The notes under the pieces were generated by a model. The model made no database searches, had not been told where the DNA came from, and saw only the letters and a program-made list of their open reading frames with translations. Both the position numbers and the translations under genes were made by a program. From Thiorhodovibrio litoralis (GTDB lineage Bacteria; Pseudomonadota; Gammaproteobacteria; Chromatiales; Chromatiaceae): 64,000 bases of DNA. Numbering within the stretch: the stretch's first letter is position 1; each line of letters starts with the position of its first letter. The stretch spans positions 992,001 to 1,056,000 of the forward strand of contig NZ_CP121473.1 in NCBI RefSeq assembly GCF_033954455.1, read 5' to 3'. Positions 49,148 through 59,804 of the stretch are shown piece after piece.

Positions 49148-51070
49148 ATGAACTCAAAGTCCCTGCAAGCGAAAGTCACCGCGGCGCTGAGCCTGTTTAT
49201 CGTGCTTGCCACCCTGGGGGTGGTGATCGTGGTCTCCGTCACCCAGAGCGATGCCATTCACGCGCGGGCGGATCAGGAGGTCAGGACCAACCTCAATCGG
49301 GTGCGGGGACTCTTGTCCGTGACTGACGCGCTCATGAGCGAGCGCGTTGCCTCCTCCATGGCGCTGCTCAAAGAGCGTGGCGCCGAGCTTGGCACCCCGT
49401 CGATCGGCGACCCGGTGCGGGTGAAGGATCGCACCCTCGGCGATCTCCTGCTTGGCGAGGAGCCGCAGGCCAACCGCTTCGAGCTTGTCGACGGGGTCAC
49501 CAAGCTGATGGGTGGCACCGCGACGCTGTTCGTGCGCCAGGGCAGGGACTTTGTGCGCATTTCGACCAACGTCAAGAAAGACGGTCAGCGCGCCATCGGC
49601 ACCATCTTGGCGCCAGACGGAAAAGTGATCGAAATGATTCGCGAGGACCGTTCCTTCGCCGGTCAGGTCGACATTCTCGGTACCCCCTATGTCACCAGTT
49701 ATGAGCCCATGTTTAACGCCAGTCGGGAGCTGGTGGGCATCTGGTACGTCGGCTACAAGGCCGATCTGGGGGAGCTGGAGCAGACGATCCGCGAGAGCCA
49801 CATTCTCGAGCAGGGGTTTCTGGCTCTGGTCGATGATCAGGGGCGGGTGCGCTTCCATTCCCACGAGCAGGATGATATTGCCCAGGCTGTGGTGGCGGGC
49901 AAGCGCGACGATTGGGTGGTCGAACGCGTCGATTACCCCGGTTGGGGATATCAGGTTGTTGCGGCCTACCAGGAATCCGAGATTCGTGACCGCGTCCTTG
50001 GTACCGTCGGCATCATCGTCATCAGCGGTGTGATCCTCGGCGCATTCGCCATTCTTGGCATCGGTCTGCTCGTCAAGACCCTGGTGATCGTCCCGGTGCG
50101 GGACGCGATGGCGGTGGCCCAACGCATCAGTGACGGCCACTTGGATACGCCAATCAAGACCTCCCGCAACGATGAAATCGGTCGTTTGCTGAGTTCCCTG
50201 GATCGGATGCAAACGGTGCTGCGCGGATTCATTGATCAGATCTGCGACACCGCGCGCGAGCTCAGTTCGTCATCCGATGAGCTGAGAACGGTCACCGATG
50301 AAACCGTGCGCGGGGTCGGCGATCAGCACGCCCAGACCGATCAGGTTGCCACGGCGATGAATGAGATGGCTGCCACGGTCGCGGAGGTCGCGCGTAACGC
50401 TGCTGCGGCGGCCGAAGCCACCGGTAGTGCCGACCGCGAAGCACGCGAAGGGCATCGGGTGGTTCAAGGCACCATGAGCGCGATTGAATCCCTGGCGCAA
50501 GAAGTCGAGCGTGCCGCTCAGACAATCCAGAAGCTCGAACAAGACAGCGAGAAAATCGGTACCGTCCTCGATGTGATCCGTGGCATTGCCGAGCAAACCA
50601 ATCTCCTCGCGCTCAATGCGGCCATTGAGGCAGCGCGCGCCGGTGAACAGGGGCGTGGCTTCGCGGTGGTGGCCGATGAGGTGCGGACACTGGCCACCCG
50701 CACCCAGAGCTCGACCCAGGAAATTTCCGGGATTATCGACGCGCTCCAGGTAGGTTCGCGCGAATCCGTGGCGACCATGAGCGAAAATTGCGATCGCGCT
50801 CGGCGGACTGTGGAGCAGGCGGAGTTGGCGTCCAGATCGCTCACCACCATCACGGATGCGGTGGCGCAGATGAACGACATGAACAACCAGATTGCCGCCG
50901 CCGCCGAAGAGCAGACCGCTGTGGCCGAGGAGGTGAACCGCAACGTCACCGCGATTCGCGACATTGCCGAGAGCACCAGCGATGGCGCGCAAAAGAGCGC
51001 GAGCGCTTCGGCACGCTTGGCAGAGCTGTCAGATGATCTGCGCGAGATTCTGAGCCAGTATCAGAAATGA
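49148..51070 (+). CDS. Methyl-accepting chemotaxis protein with Cache sensor
   Basis: 640 residues. Membrane segment 1 about residues 12-32; a large periplasmic Cache-type domain (about 35-280, resembling the Cache_3-Cache_2 kind, with [24 protein letters not shown] and [13 protein letters not shown]); membrane segment 2 about 286-309; HAMP about 310-363; then the signalling coiled coil. The hairpin tip [37 protein letters not shown] is canonical. No CheBR-tethering pentapeptide is seen at the C-terminus. Ligand unknown. Confidence 0.93.
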   Translation: MNSKSLQAKVTAALSLFIVLATLGVVIVVSVTQSDAIHARADQEVRTNLNRVRGLLSVTDALMSERVASSMALLKERGAELGTPSIGDPVRVKDRTLGDLLLGEEPQANRFELVDGVTKLMGGTATLFVRQGRDFVRISTNVKKDGQRAIGTILAPDGKVIEMIREDRSFAGQVDILGTPYVTSYEPMFNASRELVGIWYVGYKADLGELEQTIRESHILEQGFLALVDDQGRVRFHSHEQDDIAQAVVAGKRDDWVVERVDYPGWGYQVVAAYQESEIRDRVLGTVGIIVISGVILGAFAILGIGLLVKTLVIVPVRDAMAVAQRISDGHLDTPIKTSRNDEIGRLLSSLDRMQTVLRGFIDQICDTARELSSSSDELRTVTDETVRGVGDQHAQTDQVATAMNEMAATVAEVARNAAAAAEATGSADREAREGHRVVQGTMSAIESLAQEVERAAQTIQKLEQDSEKIGTVLDVIRGIAEQTNLLALNAAIEAARAGEQGRGFAVVADEVRTLATRTQSSTQEISGIIDALQVGSRESVATMSENCDRARRTVEQAELASRSLTTITDAVAQMNDMNNQIAAAAEEQTAVAEEVNRNVTAIRDIAESTSDGAQKSASASARLAELSDDLREILSQYQK

Positions 51071-51162
51071 CGTGATCAGCGCGATGGCGGTTCCGGCCCA
51101 AAAGGGAAACGCATTTGCGATGGGAAGATTCTGAGTTCGGTGATTTTGGCTGGTGTCGCGGA

Positions 51163-53991
51163 TTAGCGATTTTTGCGATCGAGCTGCCTGAGCTCATAGA
51201 GCAGGTCAATCGCTTGGCGCGGGCTTAGGTCATCGGGGTCGATGGCGCGCAGGCGCTCGAGCGCTGGGCTGGGTGGCTCGGCGGGGAATAGTGACAGCTG
51301 GGCCATGTGGGGCCTGTCCTGGTCCCTGTTCGGATCGCGGCTCAGATCGCGGCCCCGATCCCGCTTCTGATCAGGCCCCTGGTCCCGCTCCCCATCGCCT
51401 TCTCTCCGCGGAGGCAGGTTCTGGCTGGCCGCCTGACGCTGGCTCTGATCCTCGAGCTGGCGCAGCCGCTCGCGGGCGCGGGCAATCACCTCCGCCGGCA
51501 CCCCGGCCAGCGCGGCCACCTGCAAGCCGTAACTCTGGTTGGCCGGTCCCTCGCGCACGCTGTGCATAAAGACGATCTTCTCGCCATGCTCAATGGCCTC
51601 GAGATGCAGATTGGCGATGCCAGGGTGCTCCTCGGGCAGGCTGGTCAGCTCAAAGTAATGCGTCGCGAACAGCGTCAGGGCGTGCAGGCGAGTGGCCAGC
51701 TCCACCGCGCAGGCCCAGGCCAGCGATAGCCCGTCGAAGGTGCTGGTGCCGCGGCCAATCTCGTCCATCAGCACCAGGCTGTTCGCGCTGGCGTTGTGCA
51801 GAATGTTGGCCGTCTCCTCCATCTCCACCATAAAGGTCGAACGCCCGCCGGCGAGATCATCGGCGGCTCCGATGCGCGAGAAGATGCGATCAATCGGGCC
51901 GATTTGTGCGCTGCGCGCCGGCACGAAGCTGCCGGCATGGGCCATCAGCACGATGAGCGCGGTTTGGCGCATGAAGGTCGATTTGCCGCCCATGTTCGGG
52001 CCGGTGATGATCAGCATGCGTCGCTCGGGGTCGAGCCGCACGCTGTTGGCGACAAAGGGCGCGTCGCTCAGTTGCTCGACCACCGGATGGCGGCCGTCTT
52101 CGATCGCAATGCCGATGTCGTCGCTCAATTCCGGGCGCGTCCAGCCAAGCCGCTCGGCGCGCTCGGCCAGATTGGCCAGCACATCGAGGCTGGCGATGGC
52201 GGCGGCCGTGGTTTGCAGGGCCGCCAGATGCGCGATCAGCTGGGCGAGCAGCTCGTCGTAGAGCATTTTCTCCCGTGCCAGGGCACGTTCGCGGGCGCTC
52301 AGCGCCTGGTCCTCGAAGCGCTTGAGTTCGGGCGTGATGTAGCGCTCGACGCCTTTGAGCGTCTGGCGGCGCTGGTAGTCGTCCGGGACCTTGTCGGAAT
52401 GGGTGCGACCGATCTCGATGTAATAACCATGCACCCGGTTGTAGCTGACCTTGAGCGCCGGGATGCCGGTGCGCTCGCGCTCGCGCGCCTCCAACTCCAG
52501 CAAGAACTGATCGCCATGCTCGGCGAGGTTGCGCAGTTCATCCAGCTCGGCATCGTAGCCGGGTGCTAGCACGCCACCGTCGCGGATCAGCATCGGCGGC
52601 TGTTCGATCAGCGCGCGCTGGAGCAGGTCGCGGACCTCGGGGTGCTCGCCCAGGTCTTGATTCAGGCTTGTCAGCAGCGGGCTGTCGAGCTCTGCCAGCG
52701 ACTGATGCAGCTCAGGCAGCAGGCCGAGTGCATCGCGCAGCGTGGCGAGGTCGCGCGGGCGGGCGGAGCCTAGTGCAACCCGGGCGAGAATGCGCTCCAG
52801 GTCGCCGATGGCCGACAGCGTCTCGCGCAGCGGCTCACCGCGGGCGGTCTCAATGAGTGTGGCGATGGCGTCATGGCGCAGGCGAACCTCATGCACATCG
52901 CGCAGTGGGCGATTCAGCCAGCGGCGCAGCAGGCGCGCCCCCATCGCGGTGCGGGTGTTGTCCATCACTGCCGCGAGGGTGTGCCCCTCCTGACCGGAAA
53001 GGGTCTGGGTCAGCTCCAGATTGCGCCGGGTCGCGGCATCCAGAATCACCGCCTGATCGCGCTGCTCCACTGTGAGCCCGCGCAGATGGGGCAGGGTAGC
53101 GCGCTGGGTGTCTTTCACATACTGCAGCAGGCAGCCGGCGGCGCCGACGGCCAGGCGCAGCCCAGTATTCGATCCGGAGTCGGTCGCTGCGCCGGAGCCA
53201 ACATCGGTGCCGCCGCAGCCAAAGCCCGACAGATCCCGGGTGCCGAACTGCTCGCACAGCATGCGCTCGGCGCTATCGGCATCGAAATGCCAGGCCGGGC
53301 GTCGGGCCAAGCCGCTGCCGAGCGCCAGGCGTTTGTCCAGCAAGCTGTCCTCATCCAGCAGCAGCTCCGCCGGTTGCAGTCGCTCGAGCTCAGCGCTCAG
53401 CGCTTCAAGACCGCTCAGTTCCAGCAGGGTGAAGCGTCCGCTGGCCAGCTCCAGGCTGGCGAGCCCAAAGGCAAGAGCGCGGCTGTCCGACTCACCCTGG
53501 GTGGGTGCCGGCAGGGACTGCTCGGCGACGGCGCACAGCAGATTCTCTCGCCGCTGATCAAGTAATGCCTCGTCGGTAAGCGTCCCCGGCGTGACAATGC
53601 GCACCACCTCGCGATCAACCGGACCCTTACTCTTGGCCGGATCGCCCGTCTGCTCGCAAATGGCAACCGACACACCCTGACGCACCAGGCGCGCCAGATA
53701 GCTCTCGGCTGCGTGATAAGGGATGCCTGCCATTGGAATCGGCTTCCCCGCCGACTGCCCGCGCTTGGTCAGGGTAATGTCGAGCAACCGCGCCGCGCGC
53801 TCCGCATCCTCGAAAAACAACTCGTAGAAATCCCCCATACGATAAAACAGCAGCATGTCCGGATGCTCGGCCTTGATCCGGAGGTACTGCTGCATCATTG
53901 GGGTGTGTTTTTCAGGCACTTGCTGCACGCTGTCTGATGCGGTGGTTACCGTGAAACTCTTGGATTGATTATCCCGGGTGGCGGGGATCAT
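51163..53991 (-). CDS. mutS: DNA mismatch repair protein MutS
   Basis: 942 residues, about 90 longer than E. coli MutS. Mismatch-binding motif RMGDFYELF near residue 51, ATPase [13 protein letters not shown] and [18 protein letters not shown] are intact. The extra length includes a Gly/Ser-rich insert (about DNA 53150-53220) and an Arg/Asp-rich tract (residues about 865-895, DNA 51307-51399) before the C-terminal domain. The start is uncertain; in-frame ATGs exist 31-32 codons later. Confidence 0.95.
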   Translation of the reverse strand: MIPATRDNQSKSFTVTTASDSVQQVPEKHTPMMQQYLRIKAEHPDMLLFYRMGDFYELFFEDAERAARLLDITLTKRGQSAGKPIPMAGIPYHAAESYLARLVRQGVSVAICEQTGDPAKSKGPVDREVVRIVTPGTLTDEALLDQRRENLLCAVAEQSLPAPTQGESDSRALAFGLASLELASGRFTLLELSGLEALSAELERLQPAELLLDEDSLLDKRLALGSGLARRPAWHFDADSAERMLCEQFGTRDLSGFGCGGTDVGSGAATDSGSNTGLRLAVGAAGCLLQYVKDTQRATLPHLRGLTVEQRDQAVILDAATRRNLELTQTLSGQEGHTLAAVMDNTRTAMGARLLRRWLNRPLRDVHEVRLRHDAIATLIETARGEPLRETLSAIGDLERILARVALGSARPRDLATLRDALGLLPELHQSLAELDSPLLTSLNQDLGEHPEVRDLLQRALIEQPPMLIRDGGVLAPGYDAELDELRNLAEHGDQFLLELEARERERTGIPALKVSYNRVHGYYIEIGRTHSDKVPDDYQRRQTLKGVERYITPELKRFEDQALSARERALAREKMLYDELLAQLIAHLAALQTTAAAIASLDVLANLAERAERLGWTRPELSDDIGIAIEDGRHPVVEQLSDAPFVANSVRLDPERRMLIITGPNMGGKSTFMRQTALIVLMAHAGSFVPARSAQIGPIDRIFSRIGAADDLAGGRSTFMVEMEETANILHNASANSLVLMDEIGRGTSTFDGLSLAWACAVELATRLHALTLFATHYFELTSLPEEHPGIANLHLEAIEHGEKIVFMHSVREGPANQSYGLQVAALAGVPAEVIARARERLRQLEDQSQRQAASQNLPPRREGDGERDQGPDQKRDRGRDLSRDPNRDQDRPHMAQLSLFPAEPPSPALERLRAIDPDDLSPRQAIDLLYELRQLDRKNR

Positions 53992-54166
53992 GAGCGTTGG
54001 GGAGTCTACGCTACCCCAGCAGCGTCTGAAAGTGAGGGGCTACTCATTACGCGGGTCGCTGTCCCGGCTGACAGCGCAGCAAGGATCAGACATTGGGATA
54101 CACTGTCGTGCTCAAGCGCCCGATGACAACTCCGTTCAAACTGATCGCTCGGCCTATCCTCTGACC

Positions 54167-54802
54167 ATGCCCCACCATCACGATCTCTCCGTGCGAGCCG
54201 GTTTGCTCAAAGCCTATGCGGCTTTGGCACAGACCTATGATGCCAATCGCGGTCTGTTCGACATGAGCGAGGTGCTGGAGGACAGCTTCACCCGTCTGCC
54301 GCCGACGCCGGGTACCCTGATCGACCTTGGCTGCGGAGCTGGAGAACCGGTTCCGGCGGCCTTTCTGGAGCGCGGTTGGCAGGTGATCGGCGTCGACTTC
54401 TGCCCTGAAATGCTCGCCCTGGCTGCGCGCCACGTGCCGCAGATGCAGCGGGTGGAAGCCGACATGCGGAAGGTCGACTTCCCGGCCGAGAGCGCCGATG
54501 CGGTCACCGCCATCTATAGTCTGTTCCATCTGCCAGCGAGCGAGCATCCTGACTTGTTCGCGCGCGTGCGCCGCTGGTTGCGGCCCGGCGGGCGGTTTCT
54601 CTTCACCTACGCCAGCCGCGACTATACCGGGCAGGATGAGTTTGACGGCTACAAGACCTTCATGGGGCAGCGGCTGTATTACAGCCATCGCGATCCAGCG
54701 GGCTTGGCGCAGCAGGTGTGCGACGCCGGTCTGGAACTGGAATCGGTAACCCCGCGCGACATCGGTGGTGAACGGTTTCTATGGGTGTCGGCCAAGCGCT
54801 GA
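54167..54802 (+). CDS. Class I SAM-dependent methyltransferase
   Basis: 211 residues from the ATG at 54167 (MPHHHDLSVRAGLLKAYAALAQTYDANR); the upstream extension lacks protein-like character. Motif I LIDLGCGAGEPVPAAF, motif II-region VIGVDFCPEMLALA and post-motif LRPGGRFLFTYA mark a Methyltransf_11/25-type enzyme. Substrate unknown. Divergent from mutS. Confidence 0.85.
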   Translation: MPHHHDLSVRAGLLKAYAALAQTYDANRGLFDMSEVLEDSFTRLPPTPGTLIDLGCGAGEPVPAAFLERGWQVIGVDFCPEMLALAARHVPQMQRVEADMRKVDFPAESADAVTAIYSLFHLPASEHPDLFARVRRWLRPGGRFLFTYASRDYTGQDEFDGYKTFMGQRLYYSHRDPAGLAQQVCDAGLELESVTPRDIGGERFLWVSAKR

Positions 54803-54997
54803 GCGCTCGCCCAAGAGACGACGCTTGTCGATGCTTTATCTGCTGCGCTGAGCCGCCCCAGCGAGGCGAGAATATGAACAATCGCCGCCGGTGTGCTAGG
54901 TGGCAAATGCGGGCTTGGGTCACTATCGTTGTATCATTGCGGGTGCTGCACAGTGAGAGCCATGAACGGTCCTGCGCTTAGCATTGGAGAAGAGATC

Positions 54998-55021
54998 ATG
55001 AATCCGCGGGCTCATCCGTGA
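54998..55021 (+). promoter_or_regulatory. Seven-codon leader frame overlapping the next start
   Basis: ATG AAT CCG CGG GCT CAT CCG TGA, preceded by GGAGAAGAG. Its stop overlaps the GTG start at 55018 in the sequence GTGA, which suggests coupled re-initiation. The alternative is that the GTG is not the true start. Confidence 0.4.
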
Positions 55022-56157
55022 GTCGCTGTAATCAGCCAATCCGGCGGCGTCGGATCGACTTTGTGACCCGCGCGGTGGCGGTGATGCTCATGCTCGCGGA
55101 GCTTTCCGTCGCCAAGGCCTCGGATGCCGATCTGAGGGGCGAATTTAGCCTCGGCTACGACAGCAATCCTGCGCAGCGTCGCGATGGACCGTCACTGGGC
55201 TTTGCGCAACTCGCGCTCGGGTTGCGGCAACCTTTGCCGCAGGGGCTGAGTGTTGATGGCGATCTGTGGCTGCGTGATTACGCCGGCAACAACGATAGTG
55301 GCCGTCTCGACCTGACCATCGCCTGGTCGCAGGCGCTTGGCAAGACGCAGTTTGACCTCTGGGGCACCGGCGGATGGTATCGCGACCAACTGGTTCCCGC
55401 TGACGAGCGCAATGAAACCGCCCTGGGCGCCGGGCTGACACGCGCCCTCTCGGCACGCTTCGATCTTGCCCTGCTGACTGAGCGGCGCTGGTTGGACTAT
55501 CGCAATCGAGAGCTGCCCTGGGCCGGACGGCCAGGCGGCATGGGCGCAGGGGACTCTGGTATAGGCGGCGCTGGTTTAGGCGGCTTGGGGACAAGCGGCT
55601 TAAGATCCAGTTCCTGCTCGGTTAACCAGGGCTTGAATGCGGATCATGGCTACGGCGGTCAGGGCGGATGCGGCGGTGGTAACAGCGGTGGCCCTGGCGG
55701 TGGCCCTGGCGGTGGCGGCGGCGCTGGCAGCGGTGGGAGGCCGTCGGATCTCACACCCCAGCGCCGCGCCGACCGGCTGGACTCCTTGGCACTCGAGACC
55801 ACCTGGCTGGCGAGTCCGCGCCTCCATCTGACGCTCGGCCTGGATCGGGCCTGGCGGCACAGCACCATTGCGCTCGACGCCTATGATCAACAGGGCGTGC
55901 GACTTATTCTGGGGTTCGACCCGAACGCCGTCATCAGCCTGAGCGCCGAAGCGGGGTGGTCTCGCCTGGATTATCAGCAAGCACCGCAGCAGATTGAGCG
56001 CGTCGATCATCAGCGCGGGCTTGGTGTTGATCTGCGCTACTGGCTCGGCCAGGGAGCTTGGTTCTGTGGCTTGGATCTCCTCGACAGCCGCTCCACCGTG
56101 GCTGTAGAGGCCTTTACCCAATGGGTCGGGACCTGTGGCTACCAGCACGCCTTTTAA
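55018..56157 (+). CDS. Outer-membrane barrel-like protein with glycine-rich insertion
   Basis: 379 residues from a GTG. A signal peptide (AVAVMLMLAELSVAKAS) is followed by alternating hydrophobic strands such as LRGEFSLGYDSNPAQ and a terminal Phe, typical of outer-membrane beta-barrels. Between residues about 170 and 245 a Gly/Ser-rich, low-complexity segment interrupts the barrel; its four Cys are unusual. No specific family recognised. It overlaps the small secreted-protein gene downstream, suggesting an operon with the two-component pair. Confidence 0.7.
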   Translation: MSRCNQPIRRRRIDFVTRAVAVMLMLAELSVAKASDADLRGEFSLGYDSNPAQRRDGPSLGFAQLALGLRQPLPQGLSVDGDLWLRDYAGNNDSGRLDLTIAWSQALGKTQFDLWGTGGWYRDQLVPADERNETALGAGLTRALSARFDLALLTERRWLDYRNRELPWAGRPGGMGAGDSGIGGAGLGGLGTSGLRSSSCSVNQGLNADHGYGGQGGCGGGNSGGPGGGPGGGGGAGSGGRPSDLTPQRRADRLDSLALETTWLASPRLHLTLGLDRAWRHSTIALDAYDQQGVRLILGFDPNAVISLSAEAGWSRLDYQQAPQQIERVDHQRGLGVDLRYWLGQGAWFCGLDLLDSRSTVAVEAFTQWVGTCGYQHAF

Positions 56158-56605
56158 TGCGCCTTTTGGCCGGCGCTACCATGACCGCCAAGGGTCGTTT
56201 AGAGCGTTGCGGTGGCCAGCGCTGGCTGTCCTGTTTTGCGCGCTCATGGCTCCGGCGCTGGCCAGGGCCGCGCCGGGGCCGCAACTTGGCACCCTGGTCA
56301 AAATCGAGCAGGACGTGCTGATCGTCGAGCTGGATGACGCCCCAGATGGCGAGTCCACGCGCATTCCCATCACCGGGCGCGCGCGCGACATCGCCTGGCA
56401 GCCGGGCATGTCCGTGCGGGTCTGGCTTGGGGCGGCGGATGCAGGCGCAGGCGCGGACGCGACACGGGTGACACCCATTGGCGCGAGCGGCGCTGGGGTT
56501 GATCGCACCGGCGTGCGCCGGCGCTTGAGTCGCGGCAGCGCGGGCGGACACGGTGGGCTCGGCGCTGGCTCACGGGGCGGTGGTGGTGGACGTGGCGGAC
56601 GCTGA
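56135..56605 (+). CDS. Small secreted protein with glycine-rich tail
   Basis: 156 residues from a GTG. Hydrophobic segment ALAVLFCALMAPALARA ends in a likely signal-peptidase site; then a small beta-rich domain (LGTLVKIEQDVLIVELDDAP) and a Gly/Arg-rich C-terminus. Overlaps the barrel gene by 23 bp. Family unknown; the start is uncertain because the reading frame enters from within the upstream gene. Confidence 0.55.
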   Translation: MATSTPFNAPFGRRYHDRQGSFRALRWPALAVLFCALMAPALARAAPGPQLGTLVKIEQDVLIVELDDAPDGESTRIPITGRARDIAWQPGMSVRVWLGAADAGAGADATRVTPIGASGAGVDRTGVRRRLSRGSAGGHGGLGAGSRGGGGGRGGR

Positions 56606-56627
56606 AGCCCCGCGCCAATCCGGGCAA

Positions 56628-58343
56628 ATGCCGCAGCAAAGGCGCCAACAAAGGTTTGGCCCGCTGTGGCTCTGGTGGCGCGACCTCATTCGCCAGCGTG
56701 ACGGAGCCGGACGACAACAACGGCCGCCGCGACGGTCATCCTTGCGACGTCCCCCTCCATGGCTCGGCAACCTGCTGGTGTTTGGGTTGCTCATTGCTTT
56801 GACAGTGGCCGCATTCTTTCTGCAAACCCGCGCGGCCGAGCGGCGTTTTATCGCCGATGCCGCCGAGCACAGCCGGCTGCTCGCCGACGCGGTGCGCCTG
56901 TATGCACGCGGCGCCGTGCTGGCGGGTGAGGCGAGCGATACCATCCTGACAGCCTTTCTCGGTAACAGTGCGCGATTTGTGCTCTATCTTGATGATATCG
57001 AACCCTTTACCGCCGATGAGCTGACCGCCTTTGCCGCCGAATCTGGGCTGGCACTGATCCGCATCCTGCGCAGCGCCAGTCCGGCGGACGGCGGTGTCCC
57101 CCCAGCCCCCTCGGGCGACTGGGTGCAGGGGCCGCCTGACCGGGCCGGGGATCGCCCGCTGCCCTGTGAGCCACTCGAACAACTGCGGCGATGGCCAGGA
57201 GAAGCTGGATTTGTGTTCAGTGTGCCGCGCGACGGGCGCCCCGGCTGCGTCATGGTCGCGTTGGAAAGTGCGGCGGTCGAGGCTTTGCGCCAGGCAGTCA
57301 GCGTGCAACAGGCGCTTCAGAGCGTCGGCCAGCTGCCGGGAGTGCTTGGCGTGCGCCTGGACGGCCAGCCACGCCTGGACTCCGGGTCAAGGACCGATCT
57401 GGCGGCGCACATCCGCTTGATCAAAACGGCGGCTGGCACCACCCTGGCCGAGGCGCACGCGCCCATCGCCGGCGCAGAGCTGGTGCTGCGACTCGACGGT
57501 CAGGCACTCAGCCAGCGGCGCGAGGAATTATGGTTGTCCTTCGGCGTCTTTTTGCTGGTGCTCTTAGGGGCCGGTGCGCTCGGCACCTGGCTGCTGGTGC
57601 GGGTGCAGCGCGCGCATGAGGCTGAATTGCGCGACTACGAGCGGCGTCTGTCCGCGCAGCGCGAGGAGGCCAGCCTGGGGCGCGCTGCCGCGACTATCGC
57701 GCACGAGATTCGCAATCCGCTCAACGCCATCGGCCTCGGCCTGCAGCGCCTGAAGCTGGAGGCGAAGGGACTGGGCGCGGCGCAGCAGGCATTGATCGGG
57801 CGCGTGATGCAGGCGCTGGAGCGCACCAATGGCACGGTCAGCGCCTTGCTGGCCTATGCCCGCCCTGGTCAGCGCGAGCGCCAGCCGCTCGATCTGGTCG
57901 CGCTGGTAACGGACGCCCTGGCCTGGCACCGCGAGTTGCTGGACGAGCGCGACGCGGACATCACCGCGACACTGCCGGCGAACGCCTGGACGCGGGGAGA
58001 TAGCGAGCAGCTCAGGCGCGCGCTGGACAATCTGTTTGGCAATGCGCGCGAGGCGCTGCCGGTCGGTGGTCGGCTGGAGATCGCCCTGGCATGGGAGGAG
58101 AACGAGCCGGCCGGCAGTGGTTGGCGGCTCAGTGTGACCAACGATGGCTTGCAGTCAACCGATCAGCCGCTCGAACAGCTGCTCGAGCCCTGGGTCACCC
58201 ACAAAACCGACGGCACCGGGCTGGGGTTGGCGATTGTGCAGCGTATTGCCAAGGCCCACGATGGTTGCGTCGCGCTCGACAGCCCGGCGCCCGGACGACT
58301 GCGCGTGTGCTTGTGGCTGCCTGCGGCGGAGGTCGCAGCTTGA
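56628..58343 (+). CDS. Membrane sensor histidine kinase
   Basis: About 571 residues from the ATG at 56628; an upstream in-frame GTG at 56553 is possible. Membrane segment LLVFGLLIALTVAAFFL near the N-terminus, a periplasmic sensor of about 230 residues, a second membrane segment LWLSFGVFLLVLLGAGALGTWLLV, then HisKA with AHEIRNPLNAIGLGLQRLK (phospho-histidine) and HATPase with DNLFGNAREALP and GTGLGLAIVQRI. It resembles the ZraS/NtrB-like group. Its partner regulator is next. The kinase signal is unknown. Confidence 0.93.
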   Translation: MPQQRRQQRFGPLWLWWRDLIRQRDGAGRQQRPPRRSSLRRPPPWLGNLLVFGLLIALTVAAFFLQTRAAERRFIADAAEHSRLLADAVRLYARGAVLAGEASDTILTAFLGNSARFVLYLDDIEPFTADELTAFAAESGLALIRILRSASPADGGVPPAPSGDWVQGPPDRAGDRPLPCEPLEQLRRWPGEAGFVFSVPRDGRPGCVMVALESAAVEALRQAVSVQQALQSVGQLPGVLGVRLDGQPRLDSGSRTDLAAHIRLIKTAAGTTLAEAHAPIAGAELVLRLDGQALSQRREELWLSFGVFLLVLLGAGALGTWLLVRVQRAHEAELRDYERRLSAQREEASLGRAAATIAHEIRNPLNAIGLGLQRLKLEAKGLGAAQQALIGRVMQALERTNGTVSALLAYARPGQRERQPLDLVALVTDALAWHRELLDERDADITATLPANAWTRGDSEQLRRALDNLFGNAREALPVGGRLEIALAWEENEPAGSGWRLSVTNDGLQSTDQPLEQLLEPWVTHKTDGTGLGLAIVQRIAKAHDGCVALDSPAPGRLRVCLWLPAAEVAA

Positions 58344-58395
58344 TGCGTGCTGGCGCACCCTTGCGCCTTCAATTGCGCGTTCACAGGAGTCTGAG

Positions 58396-59730
58396 ATGAA
58401 GATCCTAATCGTCGATGACGAACCCATGCAACGCGAGTTGCTCGCGGGCTTTCTGGCCAACCAGGGCTATGCGGTGCTGGAGGCCGAAAATGGCGAGCAG
58501 GCGCTCCAGCTGTTCGCCCGCGAGCCGGTCACCCTGGTGCTGCTCGATCAACGCATGCCGGGGCTGCCGGGGGAGGAGGTGCTGGCGCGGATGAAGGCGC
58601 TTAATCCGCAGGTACGAGCCATGATGATCACCGCCTATGGTTCGGTGGAGACAGCCGTGGCGGTGCTCAAGCTGGGCGCCGATGATTTTCTCGAAAAGCC
58701 CATCGATCTGGGCGTGCTGATGGAAAAAATTCAGCACATTGAGCAGCAACTGGGCGTTGATCAGGATGTGCAGGCGCTGGTCGAACCTGACGAGGAAGAA
58801 ACCGCACCACTGCCCATCCAACTGGTGGCCGAGAGCCCGGCCATGCGCGAGCTTTTGTCGCTCGCGCGGCGCATGGCTGTGAGCGATCTGAATGTACTGA
58901 TTCGCGGCGAGACCGGCACCGGCAAGGAAGTGATCGCACGACTGATTCACGCCCTGAGTCCGAGAGCGGCGGCGCCCTTTGTTGAGCTTAACTGCGCGGC
59001 CATTCCAGAAACCCTGTTTGAGAGCGAACTGTTCGGGCACGAAAAGGGCGCCTTCACGGGCGCGGCCAAACAGCATCGCGGGCACTTCGAGCTGGCCACC
59101 GGCGGGGTGTTGTTTCTTGATGAGGTCGGCGAACTGGCGCTGCCGCTGCAGGCCAAGCTGCTGCGCGCCCTGCAAGAGAAGCGCATCAGCCGAGTTGGCG
59201 GCGAGCGCGACGTCGGCGTGGATGCGCGGGTGCTGGCGGCGACCAACCGCGATCTGCGCGCCGAGGTGGCGGCTGGACGCTTCCGCGAGGATCTGTACTT
59301 TCGCCTCAATGTGCTGGAGATCGAGCTACCGCCGCTGCGCCATCGGCGCGAGGATATCCCAGCGCTGATTGATCACATCATCACTCGGCATGGCGGCGCG
59401 CCGGTGCGCCTGGCGCCGGAGACTCTCGACCGCCTGATCAAGTACGACTATCCCGGCAATGTGCGCGAACTCGAACACCTGTTGCAGCGGGCGCTGACCC
59501 TCGCACGCGGGCCGGTGTTGCGACCTGCCGACCTGCCGAGCGAGGTCCGTGAAGCGGCGTCAGGTGCTGCGGGATCTTTGCAGGAACGCCTGGATGGCCT
59601 GGAGCGCGAGCTGCTGAAAGCCGCCCTTGAGCGCGCTGACGGGGTGCAGACCCGCGCCGCTGAGGAATTGGGTATCAGCGAGCGGGTGCTGCGTTACAAG
59701 ATGGGGAAGTTTGGGCTTCAGCGGCCCTGA
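58396..59730 (+). CDS. Sigma-54-dependent response regulator (NtrC family)
   Basis: 444 residues from MKILIVDDEPMQREL, with CAGGAG upstream. Receiver domain with phospho-acceptor Asp 51 (LLDQRMPG), AAA+ domain with GETGTGKE and the sigma-54 contact motif GAFTGA, LFLDEVGEL, and a Fis-type helix-turn-helix at the C-terminus (TRAAEELGISERVLRYKM). Encoded 52 bp after the kinase. A sigma-54 promoter with inverted-repeat upstream sites lies about 1 kb away, in front of the DUF2202 gene. Confidence 0.95.
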   Translation: MKILIVDDEPMQRELLAGFLANQGYAVLEAENGEQALQLFAREPVTLVLLDQRMPGLPGEEVLARMKALNPQVRAMMITAYGSVETAVAVLKLGADDFLEKPIDLGVLMEKIQHIEQQLGVDQDVQALVEPDEEETAPLPIQLVAESPAMRELLSLARRMAVSDLNVLIRGETGTGKEVIARLIHALSPRAAAPFVELNCAAIPETLFESELFGHEKGAFTGAAKQHRGHFELATGGVLFLDEVGELALPLQAKLLRALQEKRISRVGGERDVGVDARVLAATNRDLRAEVAAGRFREDLYFRLNVLEIELPPLRHRREDIPALIDHIITRHGGAPVRLAPETLDRLIKYDYPGNVRELEHLLQRALTLARGPVLRPADLPSEVREAASGAAGSLQERLDGLERELLKAALERADGVQTRAAEELGISERVLRYKMGKFGLQRP

Positions 59731-59804
59731 GCAGGGGCCGCGCGATTGGATGCGATCGCGCGGCGCTCAACTCTCTGTGGGCTTGGGTTCAGAGGTTCAG
59801 AGGT

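Noticed and set aside
54901-54914. Sigma-54-like TGGCAAATGCGGGC upstream of the barrel gene
   Set aside because: The GG and GC are separated by nine bases instead of ten and the -12 element is poor.
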